Positions 52,793 to 62,260 of a stretch of DNA of 64,000 nucleotides are shown piece by piece (positions within the stretch are counted from its first letter, which is position 1; the number at the start of each line of letters is the position of its first letter). Below the pieces are notes generated by a model. That model was not told where the DNA came from. It did not search any database and saw nothing but the letters and a program-made list of their open reading frames with translations. The DNA is taken from assembly GCA_015067995.1 (NCBI GenBank), contig SVLJ01000011.1, forward strand, positions 19,476 to 83,475. Reading direction: 5' to 3'. The DNA comes from Oscillospiraceae bacterium. GTDB lineage: Bacteria; Bacillota; Clostridia; Oscillospirales; Oscillospiraceae. A program made the position numbers and the translations under genes.

Positions 52793-53701
52793 ATGTCACT
52801 TCGTGTTCTGGTTACCGACGGCATGGACGCCGGCGCCGTTGCACAGCTGCGTGCAGACGGTTTTGAGATCGTTGAGAAGTTCTATGAGCCTGACGAGCTG
52901 GGTACCGCTCTGAAAGAGTTTGACGTTGTCATTATCCGCTCCGCCACCAAGATCAAGAAGCAGCAGATCGACGACGCCAAGGGCGGCAATCTGAAACTGA
53001 TCATCCGTGCCGGCGTTGGCATGGACAACATCGACATCCCCTATGCTGAGGCTGCCGGCATTCAGGTGAAGAACACACCCCGTTCTTCCTCCAACGCCGT
53101 GGCCGAGCTGGCCATTGCCCTGCTGTTCTCCTGCGCCCGCTTCGTGTCTGCCGCCGGTTACTCCGCACGTCAGCAGAAGTGGGAGAAGAAGGCCTACTCC
53201 AAGGGCTTCGAAGTCACCGGCAAGACCATGGGCGTCATCGGCTACGGCCGTATCGGCCAGATGGTGGGCGCCAAGGCTCAGGCTCTGGGCATGAACGTTC
53301 TGTCCTACGTCAACCGCAACAAGCCCGAGGGCTGTGAGTGTGAGACCATGAAGTTCGTCACTCCCGACGAGCTGTTTGCCCAGTCTGACGTCATCGTTCT
53401 GTGCGCTCCCGGCAGCGGCAAGCCCATTGTGGATGCCGAGTCCATCGCCAAGATGAAGGACGGCGTCGTGATCATCAACGTGTCCCGTGGCGCAAACGTG
53501 GACGAGGCCGCTCTGCTGGACGCTCTGAACTCCGGCAAGGTTCGCGCCGCCGGTATCGACGTTCTGGTGGACGAGAAGAACCCCAACTGGGAGCTGGCTT
53601 CTCACCCCGCCGTTTCCTGCACTCCTCACGTGGGCGCAGGCACCAAAGAAGCGCAGAAGCGCATCGGCGCAGAGCTGGTGGACATCATCCGCAACTTCTG
53701 A
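52793..53701 (+). CDS. serA: D-3-phosphoglycerate dehydrogenase, short form
   Basis: A 302-residue D-isomer-specific 2-hydroxyacid dehydrogenase. The NAD motif is MGVIGYGRIGQMVGAK (about 144-159). The catalytic Arg is in NVSRGANVDEAAL, the Glu follows near residue 263, and the His is in CTPHVGAGTKEAQ. It lacks the C-terminal ASB/ACT regulatory domains, so feedback by serine through ACT is not expected. Start after AAAAGGAGAACAAAACT. The serC neighbour fixes the function. Confidence 0.93.
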   Translation: MSLRVLVTDGMDAGAVAQLRADGFEIVEKFYEPDELGTALKEFDVVIIRSATKIKKQQIDDAKGGNLKLIIRAGVGMDNIDIPYAEAAGIQVKNTPRSSSNAVAELAIALLFSCARFVSAAGYSARQQKWEKKAYSKGFEVTGKTMGVIGYGRIGQMVGAKAQALGMNVLSYVNRNKPEGCECETMKFVTPDELFAQSDVIVLCAPGSGKPIVDAESIAKMKDGVVIINVSRGANVDEAALLDALNSGKVRAAGIDVLVDEKNPNWELASHPAVSCTPHVGAGTKEAQKRIGAELVDIIRNF

Positions 53702-53720
53702 TTTTTCCCCATATCATACA

Positions 53721-53758
53721 ATTATCCCGCCGGCGCTTGCCGGCGGGATAATTTTTTC
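53721..53758 (+). terminator. Terminator of serC-serA
   Basis: ATTATCCCGCCGGC and its complement form a 14-bp stem with loop GCTT and end in six T. Confidence 0.95.
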
Positions 53759-53874
53759 CAGCGGAGACCGCCGCGGGATGCACGGGCACCCCCATGCCAT
53801 GCACCCGCGCGGCAGTCCGGGCAGCAGACACTTGCACAAAACCACTGCCCAATATAGGAGAGAAGCTTGTTAAA

Positions 53875-54819
53875 TCAGAGCATCAAACGGTAACGCTCCA
53901 GCTCAGGAGTATTGGAATAAACAAAATGCTCCGGCAGGATCTCATGCATCATGCGGGCCTCGTCGCACTGGATGTGATCCACCTTGGGATCGTAATGCAT
54001 CCGCTGACGCTGCTTCTCAAAGATGGGGTCAGGCTGCGGAACAGCACTCAGCAGTGCGCGGGTGTAGGGATGCAGAGGATGACGGTACAGCTCATCGGAG
54101 GGCGCCATCTCCACAATCTTGCCGTAGTACATCACCGCCACGCGGGTGGAGAAGTACTTCACGACAGACAGGTCGTGGGCGATGAAGATGATGGTCAGGC
54201 CCAGCTCTTCCTTCAGATCGTTCAGCAGGTTGATGACCTGTGCCTGCACGGAAACGTCCAGCGCGGAAACGGGCTCGTCCGCGATGATCAGCTTCGGCTT
54301 CACCACCAGCGCGCGGGCAATGCCGATGCGCTGACGCTGACCGCCGGAGAACTCATGAGGATAGCGGCTGGCATGCTCGTGGGTGAGGCCCACCTTGTTC
54401 AGCATATCCAGCACCAGCGCCTTACGCTGGGAAGCGTCCGTCATACCGTGGTACTTCAGGCCCTCCGCCACGATCTCCTCCACCGTCATACGGGGGTTCA
54501 GAGAGTCGATGGGGTCCTGGAAGATCATAGCCACATTGTCCGTCAGGAAGTGGCGCAGCTCCTTATTCATGGGGCCGGAGATGTCGCGGCCCATGAGGGT
54601 CATCTTACCGGCGGTGGGGTTATACAGTCGGATGATGGTACGGCCGGTGGTGGTCTTGCCGCAGCCGGACTCGCCCACCAGACCGAAGGTCTCGCCCTCG
54701 TACACCTTGAAGGAGTTGTCATCGATGGCGTTCACCGTTACCTTGCGTCCACGCTTACCGGACACGAAGGTCATCTTCAGGTTCTCTACCTCAAGGATCG
54801 GCGTACGTTCGTCTTTCAT
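53875..54819 (-). CDS. oppF: Oligopeptide ABC transporter ATP-binding protein OppF-like
   Basis: A 314-residue ATPase. Walker A is GESGCGKTT, signature [15 protein letters not shown], Walker [18 protein letters not shown]-loop [12 protein letters not shown]. The C-terminal oligopeptide/dipeptide extension ([17 protein letters not shown]) is present but lacks the late Cys cluster of some homologues. Its ATG overlaps the oppD stop by four bases. Last gene of oppABCDF. Confidence 0.93.
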   Translation of the reverse strand: MKDERTPILEVENLKMTFVSGKRGRKVTVNAIDDNSFKVYEGETFGLVGESGCGKTTTGRTIIRLYNPTAGKMTLMGRDISGPMNKELRHFLTDNVAMIFQDPIDSLNPRMTVEEIVAEGLKYHGMTDASQRKALVLDMLNKVGLTHEHASRYPHEFSGGQRQRIGIARALVVKPKLIIADEPVSALDVSVQAQVINLLNDLKEELGLTIIFIAHDLSVVKYFSTRVAVMYYGKIVEMAPSDELYRHPLHPYTRALLSAVPQPDPIFEKQRQRMHYDPKVDHIQCDEARMMHEILPEHFVYSNTPELERYRLML

Positions 54820-55868
54820 TTGTGTGCCTCCTTCATGCGTTCAATTCTGGCACGCAGCACCTCAGGCATAGGCAGCTCCGGCGCGTTGGGATGCAGCGCC
54901 CAGGTGGCCGCGTAATGGGTATCGCTGAGCTTGAAGAAGGGCGGCTCCTGCTGGAAGTCGATCTTCATGGCATACTGGTTGCGGGCCGCAAAGGCGTCGC
55001 CCTTGGGGGGATAGATCATGTTGGGCGGCACGCCGGGAATGCTCATCAGCTTCTCGGAAGTCTCGAGGTCAGGCATGGAGGCCAGCAGTGCCCGGGTATA
55101 GGGATGGGCAGGCTCGAAGAAGACTTCTTCCGCAGTGCCCTTCTCCACGATCTTACCGGCGTACATGACGTTGATGCGGTCTGCCATGTTGGCCACCACG
55201 CCCATGTCATGGGTGATGAAGATCACAGACAGGTTGCGCTCCCGCTTGATCTCGTTGATGAGGTCCAGGATCTTGGCCTGCACCGTCACGTCCAGCGCGG
55301 TGGTGGGCTCGTCACAGATCAGCACGTCCGGGTCACGGGCCAGTGCGATGGCGATAACGATGCGCTGGCGCATACCGCCGGAGAACTGGAAGGGATACTG
55401 GTCGAAGCGGCGCTCGGCGTCGGGGATGCCAACGGATTCCATCAACTCCACGGCACGCTTTTTCGCGTCCTTCTTGCTCATATGGGGATCGTTGAGCTTC
55501 AGGGTCTCGGTGATCTGCTTGCCGATCTTCATGATGGGGTTCAGAGCGGACAGGGGGTCCTGGAAGATGAGGCCGATCTTGCAGCCTCTGATCTTGTGGT
55601 AATCCTTCTCGCCGATCTCCAGCAGGTTCTGGCCCTCGTACATGATCTTGCCGCTTTCCACCACGGCGTTGCCTGCCAGAATGCCCATGATGGCCTTGAT
55701 GCTGACAGACTTGCCGGAGCCGGACTCGCCCACGATGGCCACCGTCTCGCCCCGCTTCAGGTCGAAGCTGATGCCCCGGACGGCCTTGACCATGCCGTTG
55801 ATGGTGCGGAAATTGATGGTCAGGTCCTCTACAGAGAGGACGGTTTCACGATTCATCATTTCACTCAT
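54816..55868 (-). CDS. oppD: Oligopeptide ABC transporter ATP-binding protein OppD-like
   Basis: A 350-residue ATPase. Walker A is GESGSGKSV, signature [16 protein letters not shown], Walker [17 protein letters not shown] and H-loop [12 protein letters not shown]. The C-terminal peptide-transporter extension carries [15 protein letters not shown], and then a longer tail ([18 protein letters not shown]). Start after GGAGGGAACG. It pairs with OppF as the asymmetric ATPase of the importer. Confidence 0.93.
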   Translation of the reverse strand: MSEMMNRETVLSVEDLTINFRTINGMVKAVRGISFDLKRGETVAIVGESGSGKSVSIKAIMGILAGNAVVESGKIMYEGQNLLEIGEKDYHKIRGCKIGLIFQDPLSALNPIMKIGKQITETLKLNDPHMSKKDAKKRAVELMESVGIPDAERRFDQYPFQFSGGMRQRIVIAIALARDPDVLICDEPTTALDVTVQAKILDLINEIKRERNLSVIFITHDMGVVANMADRINVMYAGKIVEKGTAEEVFFEPAHPYTRALLASMPDLETSEKLMSIPGVPPNMIYPPKGDAFAARNQYAMKIDFQQEPPFFKLSDTHYAATWALHPNAPELPMPEVLRARIERMKEAHK

Positions 55869-55880
55869 GTCGTTCCCTCC

Positions 55881-57044
55881 TTACTCCTGACCGCGCTGTG
55901 TGGGATCCAGTGCGTCACGCAGGCCGTTGCCGAACAGGTTGAAGGCGATCATCAGGACAGAGATGACGATAGCCGGGAACAGGGTCTGGTGCGGGAACTC
56001 CATGAGCACCTTCTGGCCGGCGGACAGCATGGTACCGATGGAAGGCTCCGGGGGCGCAAGGCCCAGACCGATATAAGCCAGGAAGGACTCTGTGAAGATG
56101 GCGCCGGGGATGGCCACCATGGTGCGGGTGATGATGGGGCCCACAGAGTTGGGCAGGATGTGGCGGAAGATCAACGCGCGATCCGGCACGCCCATGGTCT
56201 GGGCCGCCATGACATACTCACGGCCGCGGAAACGCAGGAACTGGGCGCGGACGATGCGGGCGCAGCCGACCCAGCCGCGTACCGTCAGGGCCAGGATCAT
56301 GGACGTCATGCCGGAGCCGAAGACCATGATGAACATGGTACAGACGATGACGTTGGGGAAGGCGTTCAGCAGCTCGCAGAAGCGCATCATGATCATATCC
56401 AGCGTGCCGCCGTAGTAGCCGGCGATGGCGCCGTACACCACGCCGATGACCACGTCCGTCAGCACCGCCACCACGGCAATGATGAGGGAGACACGGGCGC
56501 CGCGCCACAGGCGGGTCCAGATGTCACGGCCAAGATCGTCGGTGCCGAACCAGTAATAGGTATCATCGGCACCAACATACTTGTAGTAATTGACCTCCAC
56601 ATCCACCATCTTGACCTTGCGGATCTCGTGCTCGTTGAAGGTGCGGAGGATGCAGCCCTCGGGGTAGCGCTCCGTGTCGTCCAGACGGTCCAGACGGCGG
56701 CTGGGCAGCACCCGGCTGCCGTTGAAGATGCCCAGGTCCTCCAGCACAGGGATGCGGGGAGGCATGTTGGCATGATCCAGATTCTGCGCGGTGAAGGTGT
56801 GCTCGTTCATGCCGGGCCCGAAGATGGCCATGAAGACGATGAAGCACAGGAGGAAGAAGGCAGCGACGGCAGCCTTGTTCTTCCGCAGGCGGAACAGCGC
56901 GTCACGGAAGAAGCCGCGGGAGACGGTCTGCATCTCCTCGTCCATGAGCTTTTCTCCCACGCTGGTAAAGGCAAAGGCGTCAGGCGTCAGCTTTGCCACC
57001 TCTTCCGGCAGGGCGTCGGGCGTCACAAATTTTTCTTTAGCCAT
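55881..57044 (-). CDS. oppC: Oligopeptide ABC transporter permease OppC-like, with long insertion
   Basis: A 387-residue permease starting at the ATG after GGGGGGCAAGAAAA, overlapping the oppB stop by eight bases. The N-terminal cytoplasmic segment (about 60 residues) precedes helix 1. A loop of about 90 residues outside the cell (NEHTFTAQNLDH to YYKYVGADDTYYW) leads to FGTDDLGRDIWTRLWRGAR, the usual OppC motif. EAA loop: AAQTMGVPDRALIFRHILPN. The outside loop is far longer than the about 25 residues of classical OppC and could contact the binding protein or ligand. Confidence 0.92.
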   Translation of the reverse strand: MAKEKFVTPDALPEEVAKLTPDAFAFTSVGEKLMDEEMQTVSRGFFRDALFRLRKNKAAVAAFFLLCFIVFMAIFGPGMNEHTFTAQNLDHANMPPRIPVLEDLGIFNGSRVLPSRRLDRLDDTERYPEGCILRTFNEHEIRKVKMVDVEVNYYKYVGADDTYYWFGTDDLGRDIWTRLWRGARVSLIIAVVAVLTDVVIGVVYGAIAGYYGGTLDMIMMRFCELLNAFPNVIVCTMFIMVFGSGMTSMILALTVRGWVGCARIVRAQFLRFRGREYVMAAQTMGVPDRALIFRHILPNSVGPIITRTMVAIPGAIFTESFLAYIGLGLAPPEPSIGTMLSAGQKVLMEFPHQTLFPAIVISVLMIAFNLFGNGLRDALDPTQRGQE

Positions 57045-57993
57045 TTTTCTTGCCCCCCAATCTGATGCGAGGATCGATGATGCCGTAGGAAATGTCCACA
57101 ACGAAGATGGTTGCCACGGAAATGAAGGAGTAGAACAGCATGGCGCCCAGAGCCAGAGAATAGTCGCTGGCGTTGATGGAGTCCTTGATGATGCCGCCGA
57201 TGCCGGGAACGGCAAAGATGGTCTCCACCACCAGGGAGCCGCCCATGATGTTGGTGAACATGGGGATGATGATGTTGGCCAGAGGCACCATGGAGTTGCG
57301 GAAGGCGTGGCGCACCACGGCCTGAGACTTCTTCAGGCCCTTGGTGCGGGCCAGAAGCATATACTCCGAGGACAATGTCTCGATGAGCTCGCCCCGGAGA
57401 TAGCGGGTGATGGTGGCGATGGGGCTGAAGGCCAGGGCCAGAATGGGCAGCACCATGGAGTACAGCTTTGCTCCCAGCGCTCCCTTCACATCATAGATGG
57501 CGGGGAACCAGGCCAGCTTGCCGGAGAGAAAATACTGCAGGCCGGTGGCAAAGACAAAGGAGGGCACGGAGATGCAGATGATGACCATGACGGAAATAAT
57601 ATAGTCCGGCCACTTGTTCTTGAACATGGCCGCCAAGGTACCGGAGAGGATGCCCAGAGGGATGGAAATGACCAGAGAAGCGATGTTCAGGAGCATGGAG
57701 TGGGGGATGCGCTCTTTCAATACCGTCAGGGCGTCCAGACCGGGACGCAGCTTGACGGACACGCCCCAGTTGCCGTCCAGAATGATGCCCTTGAGGAACA
57801 GGAAGTACTGCTCCGGAATGGACTTGTCCAGATTCAGCTTGGCCTCCAGCATCTCGATCTGCTCAGGGGTAAGCTCCGGATCGTCATCATAGGGGCCGCC
57901 GGGCATGGCGCGCATCATGCAGAAGCCGATGGTCATGATGAAAAACAGGGTGAGGAGCATCATGCCAAGGCGTTTGAGGATATATTTACCCAT
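57037..57993 (-). CDS. oppB: Oligopeptide ABC transporter permease OppB-like
   Basis: A 318-residue permease with six helices. It shows the N-terminal LKRLGMMLLTLFFIMT helix, MPGGPYDDDPELTPEQIE, the loop WGVSVKLRPG and the EAA motif LARTKGLKKSQAVVRHAFRNSMV. Start after GAGGTAATACATA. It is 89 bases downstream of oppA, separated by a hairpin. Confidence 0.93.
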   Translation of the reverse strand: MGKYILKRLGMMLLTLFFIMTIGFCMMRAMPGGPYDDDPELTPEQIEMLEAKLNLDKSIPEQYFLFLKGIILDGNWGVSVKLRPGLDALTVLKERIPHSMLLNIASLVISIPLGILSGTLAAMFKNKWPDYIISVMVIICISVPSFVFATGLQYFLSGKLAWFPAIYDVKGALGAKLYSMVLPILALAFSPIATITRYLRGELIETLSSEYMLLARTKGLKKSQAVVRHAFRNSMVPLANIIIPMFTNIMGGSLVVETIFAVPGIGGIIKDSINASDYSLALGAMLFYSFISVATIFVVDISYGIIDPRIRLGGKKNG

Positions 57994-58019
57994 TATGTAT
58001 TACCTCGTTTTCTTCCAAA

Positions 58020-58051
58020 GGAGGGCGGACGGATAGCTCCGCCCGCCCTCC
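58020..58051 (-). other. Intercistronic hairpin between oppA and oppB
   Basis: GGAGGGCG can pair with CGCCCTCC, or GGGCGGA with TCCGCCC; the two folds exclude each other. No T-run follows. Such hairpins protect the binding-protein messenger and set the excess of OppA over the permease. Confidence 0.6.
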
Positions 58052-58082
58052 GGGTTGCTGAAGGAATGATGTTTGGTAAGGA

Positions 58083-59915
58083 TCACTTTACGATGTCAGC
58101 GTAGTTCTTCAGCCAGCCGCTGCCGGTGGTGTAGGTCTCGGGATCGATGGCCATGACATAGTGATCCGCATAGACGACCAGGCTGGAGCCGTTGACCACG
58201 GGGATGGCGGTCATGGTCTTCTGCAGTGCCTTCTCCAGCTGCATGGTCAGTTCATAGCGCTCCTCGGGAGTGGCGGCATTGATGGCCTTGGTGTAGAGCT
58301 CGTCGGCCTCTGCGTTTTCATGAGGTGCGTTGCGCTGGGGATAGTGACTCGTGTAATACCGTGCGCCGTAGGCGGGGGTGTGGTCCGTGGTGCTGGGAGC
58401 GAAGCCGGAGAAGGCCAGCTCATAGCCGTTGGGATTGGTGGGCCAGGAACTGCGGCGCTCGGAGATAACACCGGTGGTCTGGATGTCGATGTTGACCTTG
58501 ATCTTGCCCTCGCCGAAGATCTTGGGCCAGGCCTCCTGCAGGTATTCGGCGGATTTGGAATAGCCGCCCTCGGTGACCAGGAAGGTGACCTCGGCGCTGG
58601 TCTGGTTCATCTCGGTCAGAGCCTTGTCGAAGTACTCCTTGGCCAGCTTGGGATCATAGCCATAGGTATCCTGAGCCAGATAGGTGTTGTTGGCATAAGC
58701 CACGGTCTGGTACAGGGTGCCGTCCTCCATGCCGCCGGCGCCGGTGGTGATGACGGACAGGTTGGGGATGTAGTTGGCAACCTTGGTCAGCGCCTGACGG
58801 TCGATGGCGTAGTACATGGCCATGCGGAAGTTATAGTTGCCCAGAATGGGATTTTCGGTGTTGGCGGTGTTGACCTCCAGGGTGGAGGAGGTACGGGAGG
58901 GATAGGCGATGAGACGGGGATCGTCGATGAACTTTTCCTTGGAGGCAGTGGAAACGCCGTAGCGGTCCAGCTGGCCGGACTCAAACATCTGCAAAATGGT
59001 GTTGTCGTCCTTGAGGATATGCTCGTTGACGGTGTCAATGTTCACCAGGTCGGCCAGAACATAGGTGGGGTTCTTCTGATACACATGGAGGGACTCATTG
59101 ACCCATTCCTCCAGCGTGTAGGCGCCGCAGGCCAGAACGGTGTCCGCGGAGGAGCCGTAGGTGGTGGTGCCGTCAGCGGCGGTGAGCTTGGTGAACAGGC
59201 CCTCATGGAGGGGCATGGTCTGCTTGGTGGCGAAGTGCTTCATGACATCCGCAGCCTTCACGGCGGCCACGGTCTGGATCTGGATGGTGTTCTCATCGAC
59301 CTTCTTGATGCCCACATCCTCCCAGGCCACGGGGGACTTGCCCTCCTGGGCCTGCTGGTAGTAGGCAGCGGCATTGACGATCTCAATGTTGTTCTTGGCC
59401 ACGGTGGTGGTGTTCAGCACCAGCTTGGGATCCAGAGCGGTCTTGAGGGTGAACAGGAAGGTATCGGCATTGATGGGGTCGCCGTTCTGCCACTGGGCAT
59501 CCTTCTTGATCTTGATGTTCCAGGTCTTGCCGTCGCCGTTGACATCCACAGGCTCGCCGTCGGCCAGCTCGGGACCCATGACAGCCTTGCCGTCCACAGG
59601 CAGGTAATTGTACAGGTTGGCGATGATACGGTCGAGAATGTAGTCGTCATAGGCGGACTTGGAGCCCTGCGGGAAGAGGGAGAAGGACTCATTCTTCTGG
59701 TACTCGTTGACTACCTTGGGCTCGGCAGGCTTTTCAGGCTCGGCGGGCTTGCTGGGTTCGGTGGGTTTGCTGGAATCAGCAGGCTTGCTGGGTTCGGTGG
59801 GCGTAGAAGTGGTTGCGGACTTGTCGGGTGTGCTGCCGGTGGGCTTGTCGCCGCCGCAGGCCACCAGTGCCATGACCATGGTCAGGGCAAGGATCAGTGC
59901 GAGCATTCTTTTCAT
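58083..59915 (-). CDS. oppA: Oligopeptide-binding lipoprotein OppA-like
   Basis: A 610-residue solute-binding lipoprotein. The signal peptide MKRMLALILALTMVMALVAC ends in lipobox LVAC (Cys 20). A Ser/Thr/Pro/Lys-rich linker of about 45 residues with SKPTEPSKPAEPEKPAEP repeats follows, then the SBP_bac_5 domain (from about 65). VDVNGDGKTWNIKIKKDAQW, VLACGAYTLEEWVN and NENPILGNYNFRMAMYYAID are family landmarks. The mature protein is anchored to the outer face of the membrane. Its promoter carries the element shared with the nagB-like operon, which hints at an amino-sugar-containing peptide as ligand. Confidence 0.93.
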   Translation of the reverse strand: MKRMLALILALTMVMALVACGGDKPTGSTPDKSATTSTPTEPSKPADSSKPTEPSKPAEPEKPAEPKVVNEYQKNESFSLFPQGSKSAYDDYILDRIIANLYNYLPVDGKAVMGPELADGEPVDVNGDGKTWNIKIKKDAQWQNGDPINADTFLFTLKTALDPKLVLNTTTVAKNNIEIVNAAAYYQQAQEGKSPVAWEDVGIKKVDENTIQIQTVAAVKAADVMKHFATKQTMPLHEGLFTKLTAADGTTTYGSSADTVLACGAYTLEEWVNESLHVYQKNPTYVLADLVNIDTVNEHILKDDNTILQMFESGQLDRYGVSTASKEKFIDDPRLIAYPSRTSSTLEVNTANTENPILGNYNFRMAMYYAIDRQALTKVANYIPNLSVITTGAGGMEDGTLYQTVAYANNTYLAQDTYGYDPKLAKEYFDKALTEMNQTSAEVTFLVTEGGYSKSAEYLQEAWPKIFGEGKIKVNIDIQTTGVISERRSSWPTNPNGYELAFSGFAPSTTDHTPAYGARYYTSHYPQRNAPHENAEADELYTKAINAATPEERYELTMQLEKALQKTMTAIPVVNGSSLVVYADHYVMAIDPETYTTGSGWLKNYADIVK

Positions 59916-60028
59916 AACTGTTCCTCCATTGTTTTATAGTTTGTGTGGAGTCGTTGAGGCCGTTGTCTCCGCAAACAGAAACAACTGTCCCTTGTCAGAG
60001 AACAGGCAGGCTGCCCTCCAACAAAATC

Positions 60029-60073
60029 ATCATACCCGAAAGGGGCGGTTTCTTGGAATGCACTTTTGTTCGC
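60029..60073 (-). promoter_or_regulatory. oppA promoter with AraC-type activator site
   Basis: On the minus strand GCGAACAAAAGTGCATTCC (60055-60073) is followed after 20 bases by TATGAT (60029-60034). No good -35 exists; the element occupies its place. A second CGAAC lies just upstream in the same orientation (CGAACCGCGAAC), giving a direct repeat. The same 19 bases precede the nagB-like operon. Confidence 0.75.
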
Positions 60074-60150
60074 GGTTCGTGCAAAAAGAAACGCAAATAT
60101 CACCTTTAAAATCATCCCTGCACAAATCACACAAATTTCAACAGCAGGAT

Positions 60151-61062
60151 TTAGTTATTTTTCCGATAGTGCTCGGCGTACTGGGTGGGCGAGCAGCCGT
60201 GGGCGGCAAAAAATTTACGGGAAAAATACTGAGGCGAGGAGAAGCCCACCTGCTCGGCGATCTGTGAAACGGTGCTGCTGCCCTCCTCCAGCAGCTGTCT
60301 GGCACGCTCCAGACGCTGGGCGGCAATATAGGCGTTGATGCCCATGCCCATGGCTTTTTTATAGGTGGTGGAGAGCTTGGTGCGGCCATAGTGGAATTCC
60401 CGGCAGAGGAGCTCCACAGTGATGGGTTCAGAAAGATGCTTGTCGATATAGCGGTTGACACGGTTCACAAGATCACTTTCCACCGCCTCGGCAAAGTCCT
60501 CGCCGGTGACGGTGCGGCCGTTCTGCATGGTGAGTTCCCGGAGAATACCGATGAGCAGCTGCTCCAGATAGCAGCAGATCATCTGCTCCGCTCCCAGAGG
60601 GCAATCCTGACCGGGGACGAAATTCCAGATGCGCAAGCGGTCATCGCTCAGCTCGAAGGCAGCGTACAGTTCCTCCACCAGACGCTCCAGCAGGCGCTCC
60701 TGAGCGCGGCTGATGCGCACCATGCGCTGGCGAAGGAGCTGAATATAGGTGTCGGTGCAGGTGAAGGCAATAAAAAAGCTCAGCGCTTCCGGGTCGTCGA
60801 TAATGGCATCGTGGACGACGCCGGGGGCGGTGAACACCACCTGGCCGGGCCGGAGGCGGCGCTCACGGTCCTCCTGTATATAGATCACCTCGCCCTCCAG
60901 ACAGAAGCAAAGCTCCCATGCCTCCGGATGGGAATGGGAAACATATATGTTCTTTACGCCCCGGATATAATCCGCCGAGACGATCTCCCGGACGGAGACG
61001 ATGCGGGACAGGGGGTATTTTTTATACGGGGGAACGGTTTTTTTGTTGATGCACTGATCCAT
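60151..61062 (-). CDS. AraC-family regulator with N-terminal cupin
   Basis: A 303-residue protein. The start at 61062 follows AAGGAGCGCAT; an ATG 69 bases upstream lacks such a site. The N-terminal cupin (about 15-100) has VSHSHPEAWELCFCLEGEVI and RPGQVVFTAPGVVHDAI, with His and Glu residues that could bind a metal or sugar. The C-terminal pair of helix-turn-helix motifs (about 205-300) has TVELLCREFHYGRTKLSTTYK and SQIAEQVGFSSPQYFSRKF. It stands between two promoters with the same activator-like site, which makes it the likely activator of both oppA and the nagB-like operon. Confidence 0.92.
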   Translation of the reverse strand: MDQCINKKTVPPYKKYPLSRIVSVREIVSADYIRGVKNIYVSHSHPEAWELCFCLEGEVIYIQEDRERRLRPGQVVFTAPGVVHDAIIDDPEALSFFIAFTCTDTYIQLLRQRMVRISRAQERLLERLVEELYAAFELSDDRLRIWNFVPGQDCPLGAEQMICCYLEQLLIGILRELTMQNGRTVTGEDFAEAVESDLVNRVNRYIDKHLSEPITVELLCREFHYGRTKLSTTYKKAMGMGINAYIAAQRLERARQLLEEGSSTVSQIAEQVGFSSPQYFSRKFFAAHGCSPTQYAEHYRKNN

Positions 61063-61173
61063 ATGCGCTCCTTGCCTCTCTTCGGGTTGATTCGTGTCGT
61101 TGGTTTCATTATGACGCATTCTGTTGTCCACTTCTACCGCTGTTTGCCATTCGCGCCGTTTTTTATACGAGTT

Positions 61174-61217
61174 GCGAACAAAAGTGCATTCCTTTATCCC
61201 GTCGATTCCAGTAACAT
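61174..61217 (+). promoter_or_regulatory. nagB-like operon promoter with AraC-type activator site
   Basis: GCGAACAAAAGTGCATTCC (61174-61192), 19 bases, TAACAT (61212-61217). There is no proper -35. Upstream lies ACGAG at the same distance as the second half-site at oppA. The predicted start near 61224 gives a leader of about 50 bases. Confidence 0.75.
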
Positions 61218-61276
61218 AGACACTGAGCGATAACCCCCGTTCCCAATACTATCCTGCAAGGAGGCTCATTTGTCTT

Positions 61277-62257
61277 ATGGGATTGATCAATCAGTTTACA
61301 TTCGCCCCGGCGCCGTGGCTGCCGCAGTGGGATCTGGAGCTTCTGGACAAGCTGGCTCTTGCGGATCTCAACGATCACAAGGGCTTTGTCTATGAAAACC
61401 CCGAATTCTCTGTTCAGGTGTGCGGCGACGTGCACAATTATTTCGCAACCGATCTGTTCCAGCGTATCCGCATGTCCGATATCGAGGACAAGAAGCTGGT
61501 GCTGATCCTGCCCTCTCCGGAGAATGCCGTGTACATCAGCCTCACTGAGGCTCTGAACAAGCTGAATGTCAGCTGCCGCAACGTGCATGTTTTCTTCCTG
61601 AATGAATACGCCAACGAGAAGGGCGAGGTGGCGCCCTGGCAGAGTGCCTACAGCCGCTCCGGCCACTTCATGCGGTATTTCTATCAGCGGCTGAAGGCCG
61701 AGCTGCGGATGCCCATGGAGCAGATCCATTTCTGGACGAAGGACAACGCAGAGAACTACTCCGACCTCATCGCCGCAGAGGGCGGCGCGGATGTGGCCTA
61801 CACCTCTATCAGCTGGTCCGGCGGCATCGGCGCCATCGATTTTGAAAGCTTCCCCGCCGAAACCATGGAGGAATTCCTGCAGATGGGTTCCCGCTATGTG
61901 ACCCCTGCCCCCGAAATGATCGCACATGACTCCCTGCGAGGCATGTTCGGCTGCTCCGGCGATATCGGCAATGTGCCGCCCTGCGCCGTCACCGTGGGTC
62001 CCCGTGATCTGGCCGCCGCACGTGACCGTGTGGATGTGGAGTTCCTGATGAGTGTGGGCAGCACCGTCCGGCAGCAGGCATTCCCCCTGCGTCTGTGTCT
62101 GCTGGGGCCCGTGGAGCCCCGGAATCCCGGTTCCATGCTGCGTCTGTTCCCCGGCACCTGCTATGTGGCCGAGCCCATCGCCGCCGCACAACCCCAGAGA
62201 GGGGACAATCTCTGGCTGGATGAAGTTGTCGCCAAGGCCCGCAAGGAGGAGGAGTAA
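61277..62257 (+). CDS. NagB-like protein, probable catalytically inactive paralogue
   Basis: A 326-residue protein of the glucosamine-6-phosphate deaminase/isomerase superfamily, clearly homologous along its whole length to the next gene product. Shared landmarks are NVHVFFLNEYANEKG (about 102-116) and TVGPRDLAAARD. Compared with NagB and with its partner, the Asp of the M-D-E-Y motif is Asn (109) and the G-H of the catalytic loop is G-G (near 183). The phosphate loop (ILPSPENAVY) also lacks the usual TGxTP. I infer a ligand-binding or regulatory subunit rather than an enzyme. RBS AAGGAGG is 12 bases from the ATG. The next gene begins three bases after its stop. Confidence 0.78.
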   Translation: MGLINQFTFAPAPWLPQWDLELLDKLALADLNDHKGFVYENPEFSVQVCGDVHNYFATDLFQRIRMSDIEDKKLVLILPSPENAVYISLTEALNKLNVSCRNVHVFFLNEYANEKGEVAPWQSAYSRSGHFMRYFYQRLKAELRMPMEQIHFWTKDNAENYSDLIAAEGGADVAYTSISWSGGIGAIDFESFPAETMEEFLQMGSRYVTPAPEMIAHDSLRGMFGCSGDIGNVPPCAVTVGPRDLAAARDRVDVEFLMSVGSTVRQQAFPLRLCLLGPVEPRNPGSMLRLFPGTCYVAEPIAAAQPQRGDNLWLDEVVAKARKEEE

Positions 62258-62260
62258 GCT

